Assembly: GCA_021772895.1 (NCBI GenBank)
Contig: JAJFLC010000005.1
Span: 124,001 to 188,000 of the forward strand
Direction of reading: 5' to 3'
From: Mariprofundaceae bacterium
Lineage (GTDB): Bacteria > Pseudomonadota > Zetaproteobacteria > Mariprofundales > Mariprofundaceae
DNA: 64,000 nucleotides
Numbering within the stretch: position 1 is the stretch's first letter; every line of letters starts with the position of its first letter. Positions 25,813 through 34,201 of the stretch are shown here, one piece after another. The translations under genes were made by a program, and so were the position numbers. The notes beneath the pieces were generated by a model. That model was not told the origin of the DNA. It was given only the letters and a program-made list of their open reading frames with translations, and did not search any database.

Positions 25813-26322
25813 TTACTCCTTCACAATGCCGTAGGCCCGTATTGCCGCCTGACCCGGTTGCAATACCAGTTCGCTTGATTGTAAAGGTAAATAATCATCG
25901 ACAGTCAACTCCAGTTCCGCATCACCCCTTACACGGTCCCAACGACGAAGAAGGCTTTGATATTTTGCAGCATTATCGAGCCTCACACGAATTTCCGGTA
26001 ACTGGAATGGTTTGCTTACAAAGTCATATGCGCCCTGCTCCACAGCATGGATCGCATCTTCAATGCCTGAATAGCCGGTCATCAACAGAACAAGAGTTTT
26101 AACAGGGTTGCTACGCGCTTCCGCCAGCAGTGTTAAACCGTCCGCGCCCGGCATCACAATATCGGATAAAATCAGATCAAAATGTTCTTTTTTAAGACGC
26201 TCAACGGCCACATCACCACGATGACACAGCTCAACTTCATAACCCGCTTCAGAAAGATACTCTTCAAGCAATGCTGCCAGCGCTTCGTCATCTTCAGCAA
26301 TCAACAGACGAGGACAACTCAT
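25813..26322 (-). CDS. Stand-alone receiver-domain response regulator
   Basis: The 169-residue protein is a receiver domain (residues 1 to about 120). It has RLLIAEDDEALAALLEEYL, the acceptor Asp in FDLILSDIVMPGADG, LLMTGYSG and the conserved lysine in FVSKPFQLPE. A short C-terminal extension of about 45 residues has no known output domain. It overlaps the upstream small gene by 4 nt and precedes the REC-GAF-HD-GYP gene by 4 nt, suggesting a phosphorelay on which both receivers act. The cognate histidine kinase is not in the window. Confidence 0.87.
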   Translation of the reverse strand: MSCPRLLIAEDDEALAALLEEYLSEAGYEVELCHRGDVAVERLKKEHFDLILSDIVMPGADGLTLLAEARSNPVKTLVLLMTGYSGIEDAIHAVEQGAYDFVSKPFQLPEIRVRLDNAAKYQSLLRRWDRVRGDAELELTVDDYLPLQSSELVLQPGQAAIRAYGIVKE

Positions 26323-26573
26323 CGTCTATCCTCTGGATAATTATGATGTGTATAAAAACGAAGTAGTTGTGCTTCAAGTTTTGATTGATCCTGTTGATCT
26401 TCGATAGAAATATCCCCTGTATAACGTTGCTCTCTTAACTGTCCTGAAATATTTACAGATGCATCCACACGCACAGAAACGGCTTGCACTTCCTGAGACT
26501 TATGTGATGGCTGCCCGTTTTCCTGCAACAGGCGCTTAATTAAAGCATCCGCAGACTGAACAGTATGCGCCAT
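26319..26573 (-). CDS. Hypothetical small protein, first gene of the sigma28 c-di-GMP operon
   Basis: The 84-residue protein starts MAHTVQSADALIKRLLQENG and has a mixed polar middle (SVRVDASVNISGQLREQRYTGDIS) and a charged C-terminus. No membrane segment or known family was recognised. A perfect AGGAGG lies 7 nt before the ATG. It overlaps the response regulator gene by 4 nt (ATGA) and is the first gene after the sigma28 promoter at 26642-26668. It may be a small adaptor for the receiver proteins, but this is a guess from position. Confidence 0.6.
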   Translation of the reverse strand: MAHTVQSADALIKRLLQENGQPSHKSQEVQAVSVRVDASVNISGQLREQRYTGDISIEDQQDQSKLEAQLLRFYTHHNYPEDRR

Positions 26574-26877
26574 AGCAATCCTCCTATAAATATTCCATTG
26601 ATCCCGAATAGCAGAGGAACAAAAAATCCCTTACGCTATACCTATCGCAATTTCTCCTAAAAACTTTAGAGAATTTCTGATGAACCCGGATTCAATGAAA
26701 TAATGATTCAAAACGATTAAATTCAAAAACAAAAATTGAAGTTTACAGCCCGTCTATGATCAAAGTATTTAACACAAAAATCGATTGTTTCGGATGCTAA
26801 ATATTCTACTATGAGTGAATCAACATCCTTCGCAGTGGAAACAACCTGCTTGCATCAAAAGAAATCAACCTTAAGAA
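26574..26877. other. Intergenic region between fliW and the c-di-GMP operon
   Basis: This 304-nt, A+T-rich stretch separates the fliW stop from the operon starting at 26573. It contains the sigma28 promoter at 26642-26668 and a ribosome site. I see no coding sequence, and no clear terminator for fliW. Confidence 0.6.
26642..26668 (-). promoter_or_regulatory. Sigma28 (FliA) promoter of the REC/HD-GYP/PilZ operon
   Basis: On the minus strand, TAAAGTTT matches the sigma28 -35 perfectly, an 11-nt spacer follows, then TGCGATAG, which keeps the core CGATA of GCCGATAA. The predicted start is about 60 nt upstream of the ATG at 26573. It marks the operon as a late flagellar class gene set. Confidence 0.75.
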
Positions 26878-27327
26878 CTATTTTCGTTTTGGCTGTGGCA
26901 TCCAGCGGAAGCGTAATTCATATTTAGATTCAGAACGTATCAGCTGAAATCCTCTTCGACTGGACTCAGACAATGCGATCGGTGCTTTCAGGTTTGCAGT
27001 GACCCACTCCTGATCCGCAAAAGGATTCAGCACCAGCATCCACATCACTTCAGATGCATCTTTCAATGCCAGGCTTTTGCACTGTTCCACATTCAACTTT
27101 GGCGGTTGACCCAGTCTCTCCACATCCCATGGTGTCAACACAAAAGCCGCATCCGGCTGTTCAATCGATTGCATACAAACCATATCCCCAACACCTTCAT
27201 AAATAAAACCAAAGCGGGTTGCCTCAGGAAAACCCGCAATGCCTTGCGGAAAAACAAATTCCTGACTGGGATCCGACTGATGATTATCCAACTGTTCACT
27301 ACTCATCGTGACTTGTGCCTGAACCAT
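26878..27327 (-). CDS. fliW: Flagellar assembly factor FliW
   Basis: The 149-residue protein has the FliW pattern: FVFPQGIAGFPEATRFGFIYEG near 24-45, AFVLTPWDV near 62-70, MWMLVLNPFADQEWVTANLKAPI near 93-115 and a C-terminal RGFQLIRSESKYELRF. FliW binds flagellin and the RNA regulator CsrA, so flagellin secretion releases CsrA repression. The start at 27327 has AAGGAG 7 nt upstream and lies within the end of csrA (29-nt overlap). It ends the flgF-fliW run. Its basic C-terminal PQPKRK is unexceptional. Confidence 0.9.
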   Translation of the reverse strand: MVQAQVTMSSEQLDNHQSDPSQEFVFPQGIAGFPEATRFGFIYEGVGDMVCMQSIEQPDAAFVLTPWDVERLGQPPKLNVEQCKSLALKDASEVMWMLVLNPFADQEWVTANLKAPIALSESSRRGFQLIRSESKYELRFRWMPQPKRK

Positions 27328-27544
27328 GAGAATCTCCTTTTAACCAGCCCAAAGCATCCGCGCTACTGGCTGCCCGGTTTTCAGCCTTAATTTGCTCAAA
27401 AATTTCCAAACGGTGAACAGGGACATCTGCGGGCGCTTCAATGCCAAAACGAACAATTTTTCCATTTTGCACCTCCTGAACCACTATTTTTATATTATCA
27501 TTAATACGAATCGCCTCGCCCACTTTACGTCTGAGCACCATCAT
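27299..27544 (-). CDS. csrA: Carbon storage regulator CsrA
   Basis: The N-terminus MMVLRRKVGEAIRINDNIKIVVQEV matches CsrA, which binds GGA-containing mRNA leaders as a homodimer. Conserved features include RFGIEAPADVPVHRLEI. With 81 residues it carries a C-terminal tail about 20 longer than the common 61. The ATG overlaps the flgL stop (ATGATG/TGA), and there is no good ribosome site, so translation probably depends on flgL. Together with fliW it forms the FliW-CsrA-flagellin control circuit. Its tail is hydrophilic and lacks homology clues. Confidence 0.92.
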   Translation of the reverse strand: MMVLRRKVGEAIRINDNIKIVVQEVQNGKIVRFGIEAPADVPVHRLEIFEQIKAENRAASSADALGWLKGDSHGSGTSHDE

Positions 27545-28716
27545 CGGAGGAAGTTCACCAAACTCATCGATTCCAATCTTGAAACCAGACTATAAGAGGC
27601 TTGTAACATCACATTGGCTTGTGCAATTTTAGACATCGCCTGTGCCATGTCGGCCGACTCATGATTGTTAAGGCTTCGCTCCAGTGTATAACGCATATCT
27701 TCATTGGAGACCTTTGATGCCTCCAAAGAACTCATTCGTGCACCCACCTCGCTGGTGAGATCTATGGCTTTCACTCCTGCCGAAGTTAATGTATCCAGAG
27801 CCGTTCCAATACCCGTGAGATCATTTGTTTGAAGCGCAGTCACAAAAGCCTGCAATCCTTGTAAGGCCTGTAAAAAAGCCGGATCATCACCACGTATATT
27901 ACTTTTGGCTGTCAATGTATTACTAATCGCAACAATACGATCTTCATTACTCCCGATATAAGCATAATTACCTGCAACATTGGCCTTGGAAACAGCCAAT
28001 GTTCCACCATCGACATTGGCTTGAGCAGGCCCGGTAAATGTGGCATCCAGGACAGCGCCATTGGTCAGGTTCAGTGCATTGGCCCCGCCTGCTAAAACCA
28101 CAGGTGCTGCCAACTGATTCGCACCAAGGCCATCATCCACACGGTCAATCTGGGTGCCCGCTGCATTGAGAACAATGGTATAGGTATCATTCACAGCATT
28201 GGCATTGGAGACTTGTGAAACAACGATGCTCGTATTCACCCCGGGTGTAAAAGTTCCAGTGCCCGCACTAAAAGCCGTACTGAAAGCATCACCATCAACC
28301 GCAGTACCTGCAAACAAAGCCTGCCCCTGCCAGGTTCCATTCACATCCGAGGCAAGCTGATCCAATAAATGAGAGGCTTCAACTGCAATTGTTTGCCGTT
28401 CCTGTGCTCCTAATTGAGCTGAATTGGCTTGAACAGCCAGTGTCTGTGCCCGCACCAGAATATTACTCATATCAAGCAAAAGTGTTTCACTCGCAGCCAG
28501 ACGCGAATCAGCAACCCCAATTGCGACCAAACTCCCCTCCACACCGTTCTGAGCATGGCGGAAATCCAGTGATGTTTTGTATTCAAAACCCGCCTGTGAA
28601 GGGCGGAGAAAACGTTTATCAGAAGAAACCTGTTCATTACGCGTTGCAACAATATCTTGCTGCTTGCTAATTCCCTGAAGCAGGTTGCTATACTGCTGTG
28701 ACGTAGAGACTCTCAT
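27541..28716 (-). CDS. flgL: Flagellar hook-associated protein 3
   Basis: The 391-residue protein starts MRVSTSQQYSNLLQGISKQQ, the D0 helix of the flagellin/HAP3 superfamily, and ends with SKIAQANVMLQASYSLVSRLESMSLVNFL. FlgL forms the junction between hook and filament. The middle is glycine/alanine/asparagine rich, normal for this variable region. It overlaps flgK by 4 nt and csrA by 4 nt. Confidence 0.93.
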   Translation of the reverse strand: MRVSTSQQYSNLLQGISKQQDIVATRNEQVSSDKRFLRPSQAGFEYKTSLDFRHAQNGVEGSLVAIGVADSRLAASETLLLDMSNILVRAQTLAVQANSAQLGAQERQTIAVEASHLLDQLASDVNGTWQGQALFAGTAVDGDAFSTAFSAGTGTFTPGVNTSIVVSQVSNANAVNDTYTIVLNAAGTQIDRVDDGLGANQLAAPVVLAGGANALNLTNGAVLDATFTGPAQANVDGGTLAVSKANVAGNYAYIGSNEDRIVAISNTLTAKSNIRGDDPAFLQALQGLQAFVTALQTNDLTGIGTALDTLTSAGVKAIDLTSEVGARMSSLEASKVSNEDMRYTLERSLNNHESADMAQAMSKIAQANVMLQASYSLVSRLESMSLVNFLR

Positions 28717-30446
28717 CGGATGATCCCCATAAGAGAATCGAGCATTTGATTGGTGGTCTGAATCACTTTGGCGGCAGATTCATAAGCACGCTGAAACTTG
28801 ATCATCGAAATCAATTCTTCATCCACATTAACACCTGACATCGATTCACGTTGCCGTGTTAACGATTCTGATTCAGTTTGACGGTAACGAAGTTGCTGAT
28901 CTGCAATGGCAAAATCATCTCCAAAACGTGTAGAGAGCACAGCAGTCCGAACATGAAGTGTTTCTGCATTTGAACCATCAAAAGCAACCTGAGTATCCTG
29001 TAATTTCATCACTGCAAGCGCAGCCTTATTATCCCCTGCATAGACCACAGAAGTTGCAGCATCGATGGTGCCGGCATGCAGCAGTGCAGCATTATTTTTC
29101 ATCGCGTCTGAGATAGTCATGCCACCTGCGCCCTTGCCATGAAACAGTGTGTTGACCTCATAAACAGGTAAAAAGTTACTGGTATCATCAGAAAAACCAA
29201 CCGTATTCGCCCCCGCGTTGATCACCAGTCTACCAACGCTATCCACCGAAGCAGCCACTCCGGCAATGGCATTGATCGATGCTGCTACATCGTTCATGCT
29301 GGTGGTGCCTGCGGTAATATTGATCGTTGTGCCACCCGCAACGAGCGGGGTTCCTGTCGCATCATAAAGATGCAATTTAAAGCTTCCTGTTTGAATTTGA
29401 CTGGTCAGCGGCAACAATTGCGCTGCATCATCGAGCGCCAGAGCAGGATTGACTGAGCCCTGCCCTGATGTGATAGATGATGCCCGCACAGCACCGCCTG
29501 AACTTGCAAGCACCTGATTCACACCAAACATCAGGTTGGTTGCAATCTCATCAAGTGTCTGAACATACGATCCCAGATGATTATCCCGCAATGAAACCAG
29601 TCCACCAATCGAACCACCCTGATCAAGGCCTCGTACCGGTGTATTGCTCGACACAACCACGATCTCACGGAACCCGTTTACAGTCAGGCTCGATGAACGC
29701 CCCAGATGCCTTGATACACCATCCTGAGTCAACAAATCACCACCCTTTGTCTGAATCAAAATACCACCATCAGCAGTATTCACCTGCTGAATTGGAATCA
29801 ATCGGGAAAGTGAACGAATCGCCTGATCACGCTGATCAAGAAGATCGTTGGCAGCACCGGAAAGCCCGGTCTGCCCCGACTGAAGTTTACGAATTCTATC
29901 TGTCAGTGTGGCAATCTCGTCTAAAAGAATATTTGATTCTTTAATACGCTGATCAATCTCTTCGTCCGCACCCGTTTGCGCTGAAGTCAACTGTTCATGC
30001 ATCGTAGATAGCTGAGTTGCCAACACATCACTTTTGTTACGAACATTAAACTTTTGTGCCTGATCCTGAGGGTTGCTGGAGAATTGTTGCCAGGAAAGAA
30101 AGAATTCATCCAGGGCTGCCGAAACACCCGTGGATTCCAAACTTCCAAACACATTTTCAATAGATGCAAGCCCAGTGGAAAGATTATTATAAAACTCAAA
30201 CTTGGAAAGATTCTCTTGCTGTGCATGGTTAATCAGCGGATCGACAATGCGATTAACATTTGCCAGTTCCACACCTCTGCCAAACACCAGATTATCCTGT
30301 TTCCCAGGTGTTGCTGTTGTAAGACTCGATCTTTGTCTCGAGTAACCTTCAGTATTGGCATTCGATATATTATGAGAAATCACATCCATCGATCGCTGTT
30401 GGGCTTTCAAGCTACTGGCAGCAATATTAAGCGCTTCGGAAATCAT
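28713..30446 (-). CDS. flgK: Flagellar hook-associated protein 1
   Basis: The 577-residue protein begins with the axial-protein start NIAASSLKAQQRSMDVISHNISNANTEGYSRQR. It ends with the helical signature SGVNVDEELISMIKFQRAYESAAKVIQTTNQMLDSLM. FlgK lies between hook and filament and is exported by the flagellar type III system. It overlaps flgN by 4 nt, so its chaperone and it are coupled. No anomalies were seen. Confidence 0.95.
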   Translation of the reverse strand: MISEALNIAASSLKAQQRSMDVISHNISNANTEGYSRQRSSLTTATPGKQDNLVFGRGVELANVNRIVDPLINHAQQENLSKFEFYNNLSTGLASIENVFGSLESTGVSAALDEFFLSWQQFSSNPQDQAQKFNVRNKSDVLATQLSTMHEQLTSAQTGADEEIDQRIKESNILLDEIATLTDRIRKLQSGQTGLSGAANDLLDQRDQAIRSLSRLIPIQQVNTADGGILIQTKGGDLLTQDGVSRHLGRSSSLTVNGFREIVVVSSNTPVRGLDQGGSIGGLVSLRDNHLGSYVQTLDEIATNLMFGVNQVLASSGGAVRASSITSGQGSVNPALALDDAAQLLPLTSQIQTGSFKLHLYDATGTPLVAGGTTINITAGTTSMNDVAASINAIAGVAASVDSVGRLVINAGANTVGFSDDTSNFLPVYEVNTLFHGKGAGGMTISDAMKNNAALLHAGTIDAATSVVYAGDNKAALAVMKLQDTQVAFDGSNAETLHVRTAVLSTRFGDDFAIADQQLRYRQTESESLTRQRESMSGVNVDEELISMIKFQRAYESAAKVIQTTNQMLDSLMGIIR

Positions 30447-30877
30447 TTTGCTTCCCGTGGCCCATACGTCTGTTTTTTCTCTGTTGCCCCGACATGCACC
30501 AGCACATTCGTGGTCACATCATAGGCAGCATGCAGGCGAATGCGATTTTCCGCATTACCTCGCTCGACTCGTAACAGGCGCTCATAAAGCTCTCTTCTTA
30601 ATGATTGAAAGCGAACTTTATCCATACCAGCTGTATGACAATCAATAAAGGCCTCCAGCGTCATCTCCTCTGACGTAACCTCTGAGGTAATAAGCGTCTT
30701 GCATATTTTCTCCAACTCAGCCAACTCATTGTAGGCCTGTACCCTTCGGTCCATCAAAACCATCAGTGCATCACCATCAAAGAAACGAGCCGCCTCCTGC
30801 TCTTTCACAACAATATCTTCCAGCGCATCGGCACACTCGCCCATGCGCTCAAGCAATTCTTGAAGGGTATGTAACAT
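30443..30877 (-). CDS. flgN: Flagellar export chaperone FlgN
   Basis: The product (144 aa from 30877) is predicted all-helical with acidic N-terminus and basic C-terminus, containing LQELLERMGECADALEDIVVKEQEA and MVLMDRRVQAYNELAELEKICK. FlgN binds the FlgK and FlgL C-termini in the cytosol. An earlier in-frame ATG at 30898 overlaps flgM and has no ribosome site, while AGGAGG lies just before 30877. Position between flgM and flgK supports the call more than sequence alone. Confidence 0.82.
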   Translation of the reverse strand: MLHTLQELLERMGECADALEDIVVKEQEAARFFDGDALMVLMDRRVQAYNELAELEKICKTLITSEVTSEEMTLEAFIDCHTAGMDKVRFQSLRRELYERLLRVERGNAENRIRLHAAYDVTTNVLVHVGATEKKQTYGPREAK

Positions 30878-30894
30878 ATGACCTCCTTGCATAC

Positions 30895-31200
30895 TCATTT
30901 CCAGGCATGCTCTGCCAATGCATTTCTAACAATCTGCGTTGCCACTTTTTTACCACTCATTTTAAATGTTCCACTCTCCAGTGCATCCCGTATCTCTTCG
31001 ATTCTCTCCATTCTGACTTCGGGCATTTCACCCAACATCACCTGCGCTCTTTCACGCAACGAAGAAGCATCAGAGACCTCGACCCGTTCACTGCCACCTG
31101 CACCACGACTGCCACCGGATGCCGATGATTTTGAAGAACCCTTGCTGCCACCGGACTTTTGAATAGAGGAAGGCCTGTTGGTTCCATTAATACGAACCAT
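30895..31200 (-). CDS. flgM: Anti-sigma28 factor FlgM
   Basis: The product (101 aa from the ATG at 31200) starts MVRINGTNRPSS, then a low-complexity Ser/Gly region, and ends with the sigma28-binding helices (VRMERIEEIRDALESGTFKMSGKKVATQIVRNAL). The in-frame ATG at 31221 was rejected because AAGGAGG lies just before 31200. FlgM inhibits FliA until it is exported through the completed hook. Here it is the gatekeeper for the two sigma28 promoters found nearby. Its 5' end overlaps flgJ by 14 nt. Confidence 0.9.
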   Translation of the reverse strand: MVRINGTNRPSSIQKSGGSKGSSKSSASGGSRGAGGSERVEVSDASSLRERAQVMLGEMPEVRMERIEEIRDALESGTFKMSGKKVATQIVRNALAEHAWK

Positions 31201-31660
31201 CCTTGCCTCCTTTGATATCATTATAAATTGCCATGCCTACATTATCGGCAGCTTGCGCAATTCCTTGAGTCGCCTGTGTCCTTCCAGCATCGATAGACTC
31301 AAGTTGGCGATACATTTGCATGGCAAGACCAAGGTTTCCCTGTTTGCTTCCAGAATCAGCAATCGCCTGATCCATCATCGAGTCATGAACCCCTTCAGCA
31401 AAGCCCTGCGGTAAAAAGTCAGACTTGGGAATCGAAGTACGCATCGCACCCATCATCTGCTGCATAAAGATCGACTCAAATTTGCAGCACACATCCCATA
31501 ATTTTTCATCTTTGATCTGACTGCGATCCAAGCTGCCCGGTGTGGCATAGCCCTGTACAGAAGGCTGATCTCTCTTTGCCGAAGTGCGCGCATGTGAGTC
31601 AGGAGAGCGATAAGGCTCCTTCATCACCTGTGCAATCACGGTTTCGACAAGATCTCTCAT
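31187..31660 (-). CDS. flgJ: Rod-capping protein FlgJ, N-terminal-domain type
   Basis: The 157-residue protein contains the FlgJ rod-cap region (LWDVCCKFESIFMQQMMGAMRTSIPKSDF, then MMDQAIADSGSKQGNLGLAMQMYRQL). The usual C-terminal muramidase domain is absent, so the peptidoglycan-cutting step must be done by another enzyme. Two adjacent cysteines (VCCKF) replace the more common residues. It overlaps flgI by 1 nt and flgM by 14 nt. Confidence 0.88.
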   Translation of the reverse strand: MRDLVETVIAQVMKEPYRSPDSHARTSAKRDQPSVQGYATPGSLDRSQIKDEKLWDVCCKFESIFMQQMMGAMRTSIPKSDFLPQGFAEGVHDSMMDQAIADSGSKQGNLGLAMQMYRQLESIDAGRTQATQGIAQAADNVGMAIYNDIKGGKDGSY

Positions 31661-32760
31661 TACAGGACTCTCAATTCGGCATGCAAGGCTCCCGCAGCTT
31701 TAATTGCCTGAAGTACAGCGATCAAATCACTGGGTGTTGCGCCAACAGAGTTCAATGCAGAAACAAGGCTTGCCAGTGTCACCTGACGAGGCAAAACCAC
31801 CAGCTTGGCCTCATCTTCATTCACAGTGACATCTGTACGATCGACCGTTGTTGTTGTGCCTTCAGAAAAAGCAAACGGTTGCGACACTTCAGGGCTTTCG
31901 CTGACACTCACACTGATGCTTCCATGCGCCACAGCCACCTTATCAATTTTAACCTCTTCACCCATCACAATCGTGCCTGTCCGTTCATCAATCACAACAA
32001 CCGCCTGACGATCCGTTACCAGTGTCACCTGCTCCAGTTCAGCCACCAGTTCCACAGCGTTTCCTGCGGGGTTAAACACTTCAATCGTGCCTGAATCAAT
32101 CGCTTTTGCGATACCATCACCAAACTGCCTGTTAATGGCATCCTGCATACGACGAATGGTTGTAAAGTCAGGTTCGCGAAGGGTCAGAATAACCTTGTCC
32201 TGATTGCTGTGCATGCCACGCGGTGCCGCACGTTCAACATGCGCACCATTAGGAATTTTACCTACAGTCGGATGATTTTTAACCGTCCCGGCACCCTGTC
32301 CACCAGCGGCAAAACCACCCACAGAAAGACCACCTTGTGCCACTGCATAAACCTGACCATCACCCGCCAGCAGCGGTGTAATCAAAAGTGTGCCGCCACG
32401 CAGACTTTTAGAGTCACCCATGCTGGAAACGGTAATATCAAGCTTCTGGCCCGGGCGTGAAAATGCAGGCAATTCTGCTGTCACCATCACCGCGGCAATA
32501 TTTTTTGGTTTCATGGTGCTGATATCCGGGCGCACGTTGACACCAAACCGTTCCAGCATCGCAGTGATACTGTTAATTGTGAATGGTGATGAATTGGATG
32601 AATCACCCGTGCCATTCAGACCAACCACAAGACCGTAACCCACCAGCGCATTGCTACGCACACCTTCAATATCAGCCAGATCCTTGATTCTCTCCGCCTG
32701 TGCAGGCAGCACAAAAAGAAGTGATAACAATAGGGGTAAAACATGTTTCATAACGCTCAT
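31660..32760 (-). CDS. flgI: Flagellar P-ring protein FlgI
   Basis: The 366-residue protein has a signal peptide (residues 1 to about 22, ending in QAERIKD) and matches FlgI closely: RSNALVGYGLVVGLNGTGDSSNSSPFT, MKPKNIAAVMVTAELPAF and TPSDLIAVLQAIKAAGALHAELRVL. FlgI forms the P ring in the periplasm around the rod. A GGAG site precedes the ATG at 32760, so I kept that start. It is 55 nt after flgH. Confidence 0.95.
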   Translation of the reverse strand: MSVMKHVLPLLLSLLFVLPAQAERIKDLADIEGVRSNALVGYGLVVGLNGTGDSSNSSPFTINSITAMLERFGVNVRPDISTMKPKNIAAVMVTAELPAFSRPGQKLDITVSSMGDSKSLRGGTLLITPLLAGDGQVYAVAQGGLSVGGFAAGGQGAGTVKNHPTVGKIPNGAHVERAAPRGMHSNQDKVILTLREPDFTTIRRMQDAINRQFGDGIAKAIDSGTIEVFNPAGNAVELVAELEQVTLVTDRQAVVVIDERTGTIVMGEEVKIDKVAVAHGSISVSVSESPEVSQPFAFSEGTTTTVDRTDVTVNEDEAKLVVLPRQVTLASLVSALNSVGATPSDLIAVLQAIKAAGALHAELRVL

Positions 32761-32815
32761 CTCAACACTCCTTTAAAAATTTATTCACCAAATCATTCAC
32801 TAAAAAATGTATTCG

Positions 32816-33511
32816 CTAAAATGGCCATACACGATCAAGTGTCTGCGCCAACCAACCCTCATGCGCAACCGTCGCCAGCTCTCCACCACCACCATAACTG
32901 ATATTAGCCTGTGCCACCTTTGCAGAGCTCACCGTATTATCCGGTGAAACATCAAAGGGACGGATCACTCCGGAGAATGTCAGCTCCTGTGGCTGATGAT
33001 TAATACTTACCTGCCGACGACCAATAATTCTCATGTTCCCATTCGGATAAACCTTGGTCACCACAGCCGTAACACTTGCAGTCAATGTATCTGAATTGGT
33101 GGTAGAACCGGAGCCATCAAAATTTTTCGAATCACTGATATCCACCGCAGAAGATGGCGTAATATTGGACTGAGGTAACGCGGTAGTCTCAAGACCAAGG
33201 GCCGCTGTCAGCGCAGTTTTTCGTGAGGAAGACTTACTCTTTTTGGTTCCCAGTGAACGTGTTGCACTTGCACTTTCCGAGACCAAAACGGTAATCAAAT
33301 CACCCACCGCGTTCGCCTTCGGATCGGTAAACATCGTGGCTCCCGCGTTATTCCAGAGCGATCCACCACCCGTGTTATTTTCACGGGGTGCCTGCATCGC
33401 CTGCTCAATCAGATCCCGATTCACATCTTCGGTCACTGACCTTGCCGTTGGCATACAGCCACTGAATAGCAAACCCAGTAACAACAACATGATCAACATC
33501 TGAACTCTCAT
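32816..33511 (-). CDS. flgH: Flagellar L-ring protein FlgH
   Basis: The 231-residue lipoprotein has lipobox FSGC near residue 19. It shows SLWNNAGATMFTDPKANAVGDLITVLVSESASATRS and ANISYGGGGELATVAHEGWLAQTLDRVWPF, which match FlgH. FlgH forms the outer-membrane L ring. A GGAGGTG site precedes the ATG. It overlaps flgA by 4 nt. Confidence 0.95.
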   Translation of the reverse strand: MRVQMLIMLLLLGLLFSGCMPTARSVTEDVNRDLIEQAMQAPRENNTGGGSLWNNAGATMFTDPKANAVGDLITVLVSESASATRSLGTKKSKSSSRKTALTAALGLETTALPQSNITPSSAVDISDSKNFDGSGSTTNSDTLTASVTAVVTKVYPNGNMRIIGRRQVSINHQPQELTFSGVIRPFDVSPDNTVSSAKVAQANISYGGGGELATVAHEGWLAQTLDRVWPF

Positions 33512-34191
33512 CCGGCACCTCCAGTAAGTACATGAACGGTATGTGCATCCACAATTGTGGCTTGTAACATCTGTTTACTACGCAAATTTTGTACCAAAAG
33601 GCGATCTCCCCGGCTACCGGACTTCAAAGCCTTGCCTGCCGCACGGACGGAAACAGGCCCCACTTGTGCAACAATGTTAATGATATCACCACGTTTGATC
33701 ATCGGAGGGCGTTTCACCGATGTTGAATAAATCACGTCTCCCTGATGCATTGGGCGTGTGACCTGCATACCCGTCAGATCGGAAACTTTTTCCCTCCAAA
33801 GACCCATATGTCCTGCCACGTCCATGCGTTTCACTTCCAGCATATCTTTCATCAACCGGGATCTAATCGGTGCGTCCTGTTTCAGAACCACCGCATTTGC
33901 CCACCAGTGCACCCGAATTGGTACATACCAGCGGCGCATCTGCTGTCCCCTACCCTGTTCCGCAATCAATGAAAGACGAACCGTATGACGTTGAATCTGT
34001 GGCAGACGCCATCTCACAGTGCCCGTGGTGTTTGGCCAACGGGTCACTTCAATTAACTCAGCAGTAGCACCCTGATGGTGGATACCCTTTGCGAATAAGG
34101 CATGCAGCGAGTCCTTCATCGCAGTTGCAGATGCCGATACTGGCATCAACGGGGTAAGCACCATCAGGGTGAGCAAGAATCGAAAGATCAT
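33508..34191 (-). CDS. flgA: P-ring chaperone FlgA
   Basis: From the ATG at 34191 the protein is 227 residues. It has a signal peptide (MIFRFLLTLMVLTPLMPVSASA), a beta-rich body with VVLKQDAPIRSRLMKDMLEVKRMD, and the SAF-like C-terminus (MIKRGDIINIVAQVGPVSVRAAGKALKSGSRGDRLLVQNLRSKQMLQATIVD). FlgA helps assemble the P ring. I rejected the longer start at 34239 because it overlaps flgG and disrupts the leader; a GGGAG site lies just before 34191. It begins 10 nt after the flgG stop. Confidence 0.9.
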   Translation of the reverse strand: MIFRFLLTLMVLTPLMPVSASATAMKDSLHALFAKGIHHQGATAELIEVTRWPNTTGTVRWRLPQIQRHTVRLSLIAEQGRGQQMRRWYVPIRVHWWANAVVLKQDAPIRSRLMKDMLEVKRMDVAGHMGLWREKVSDLTGMQVTRPMHQGDVIYSTSVKRPPMIKRGDIINIVAQVGPVSVRAAGKALKSGSRGDRLLVQNLRSKQMLQATIVDAHTVHVLTGGAG

Positions 34192-34201
34192 CCTAATCTC
34201 C

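Noticed and set aside
31540-32094. 184-residue plus-strand ORF
   Set aside because: Antisense to flgJ and flgI, both clearly real; no coding signature.
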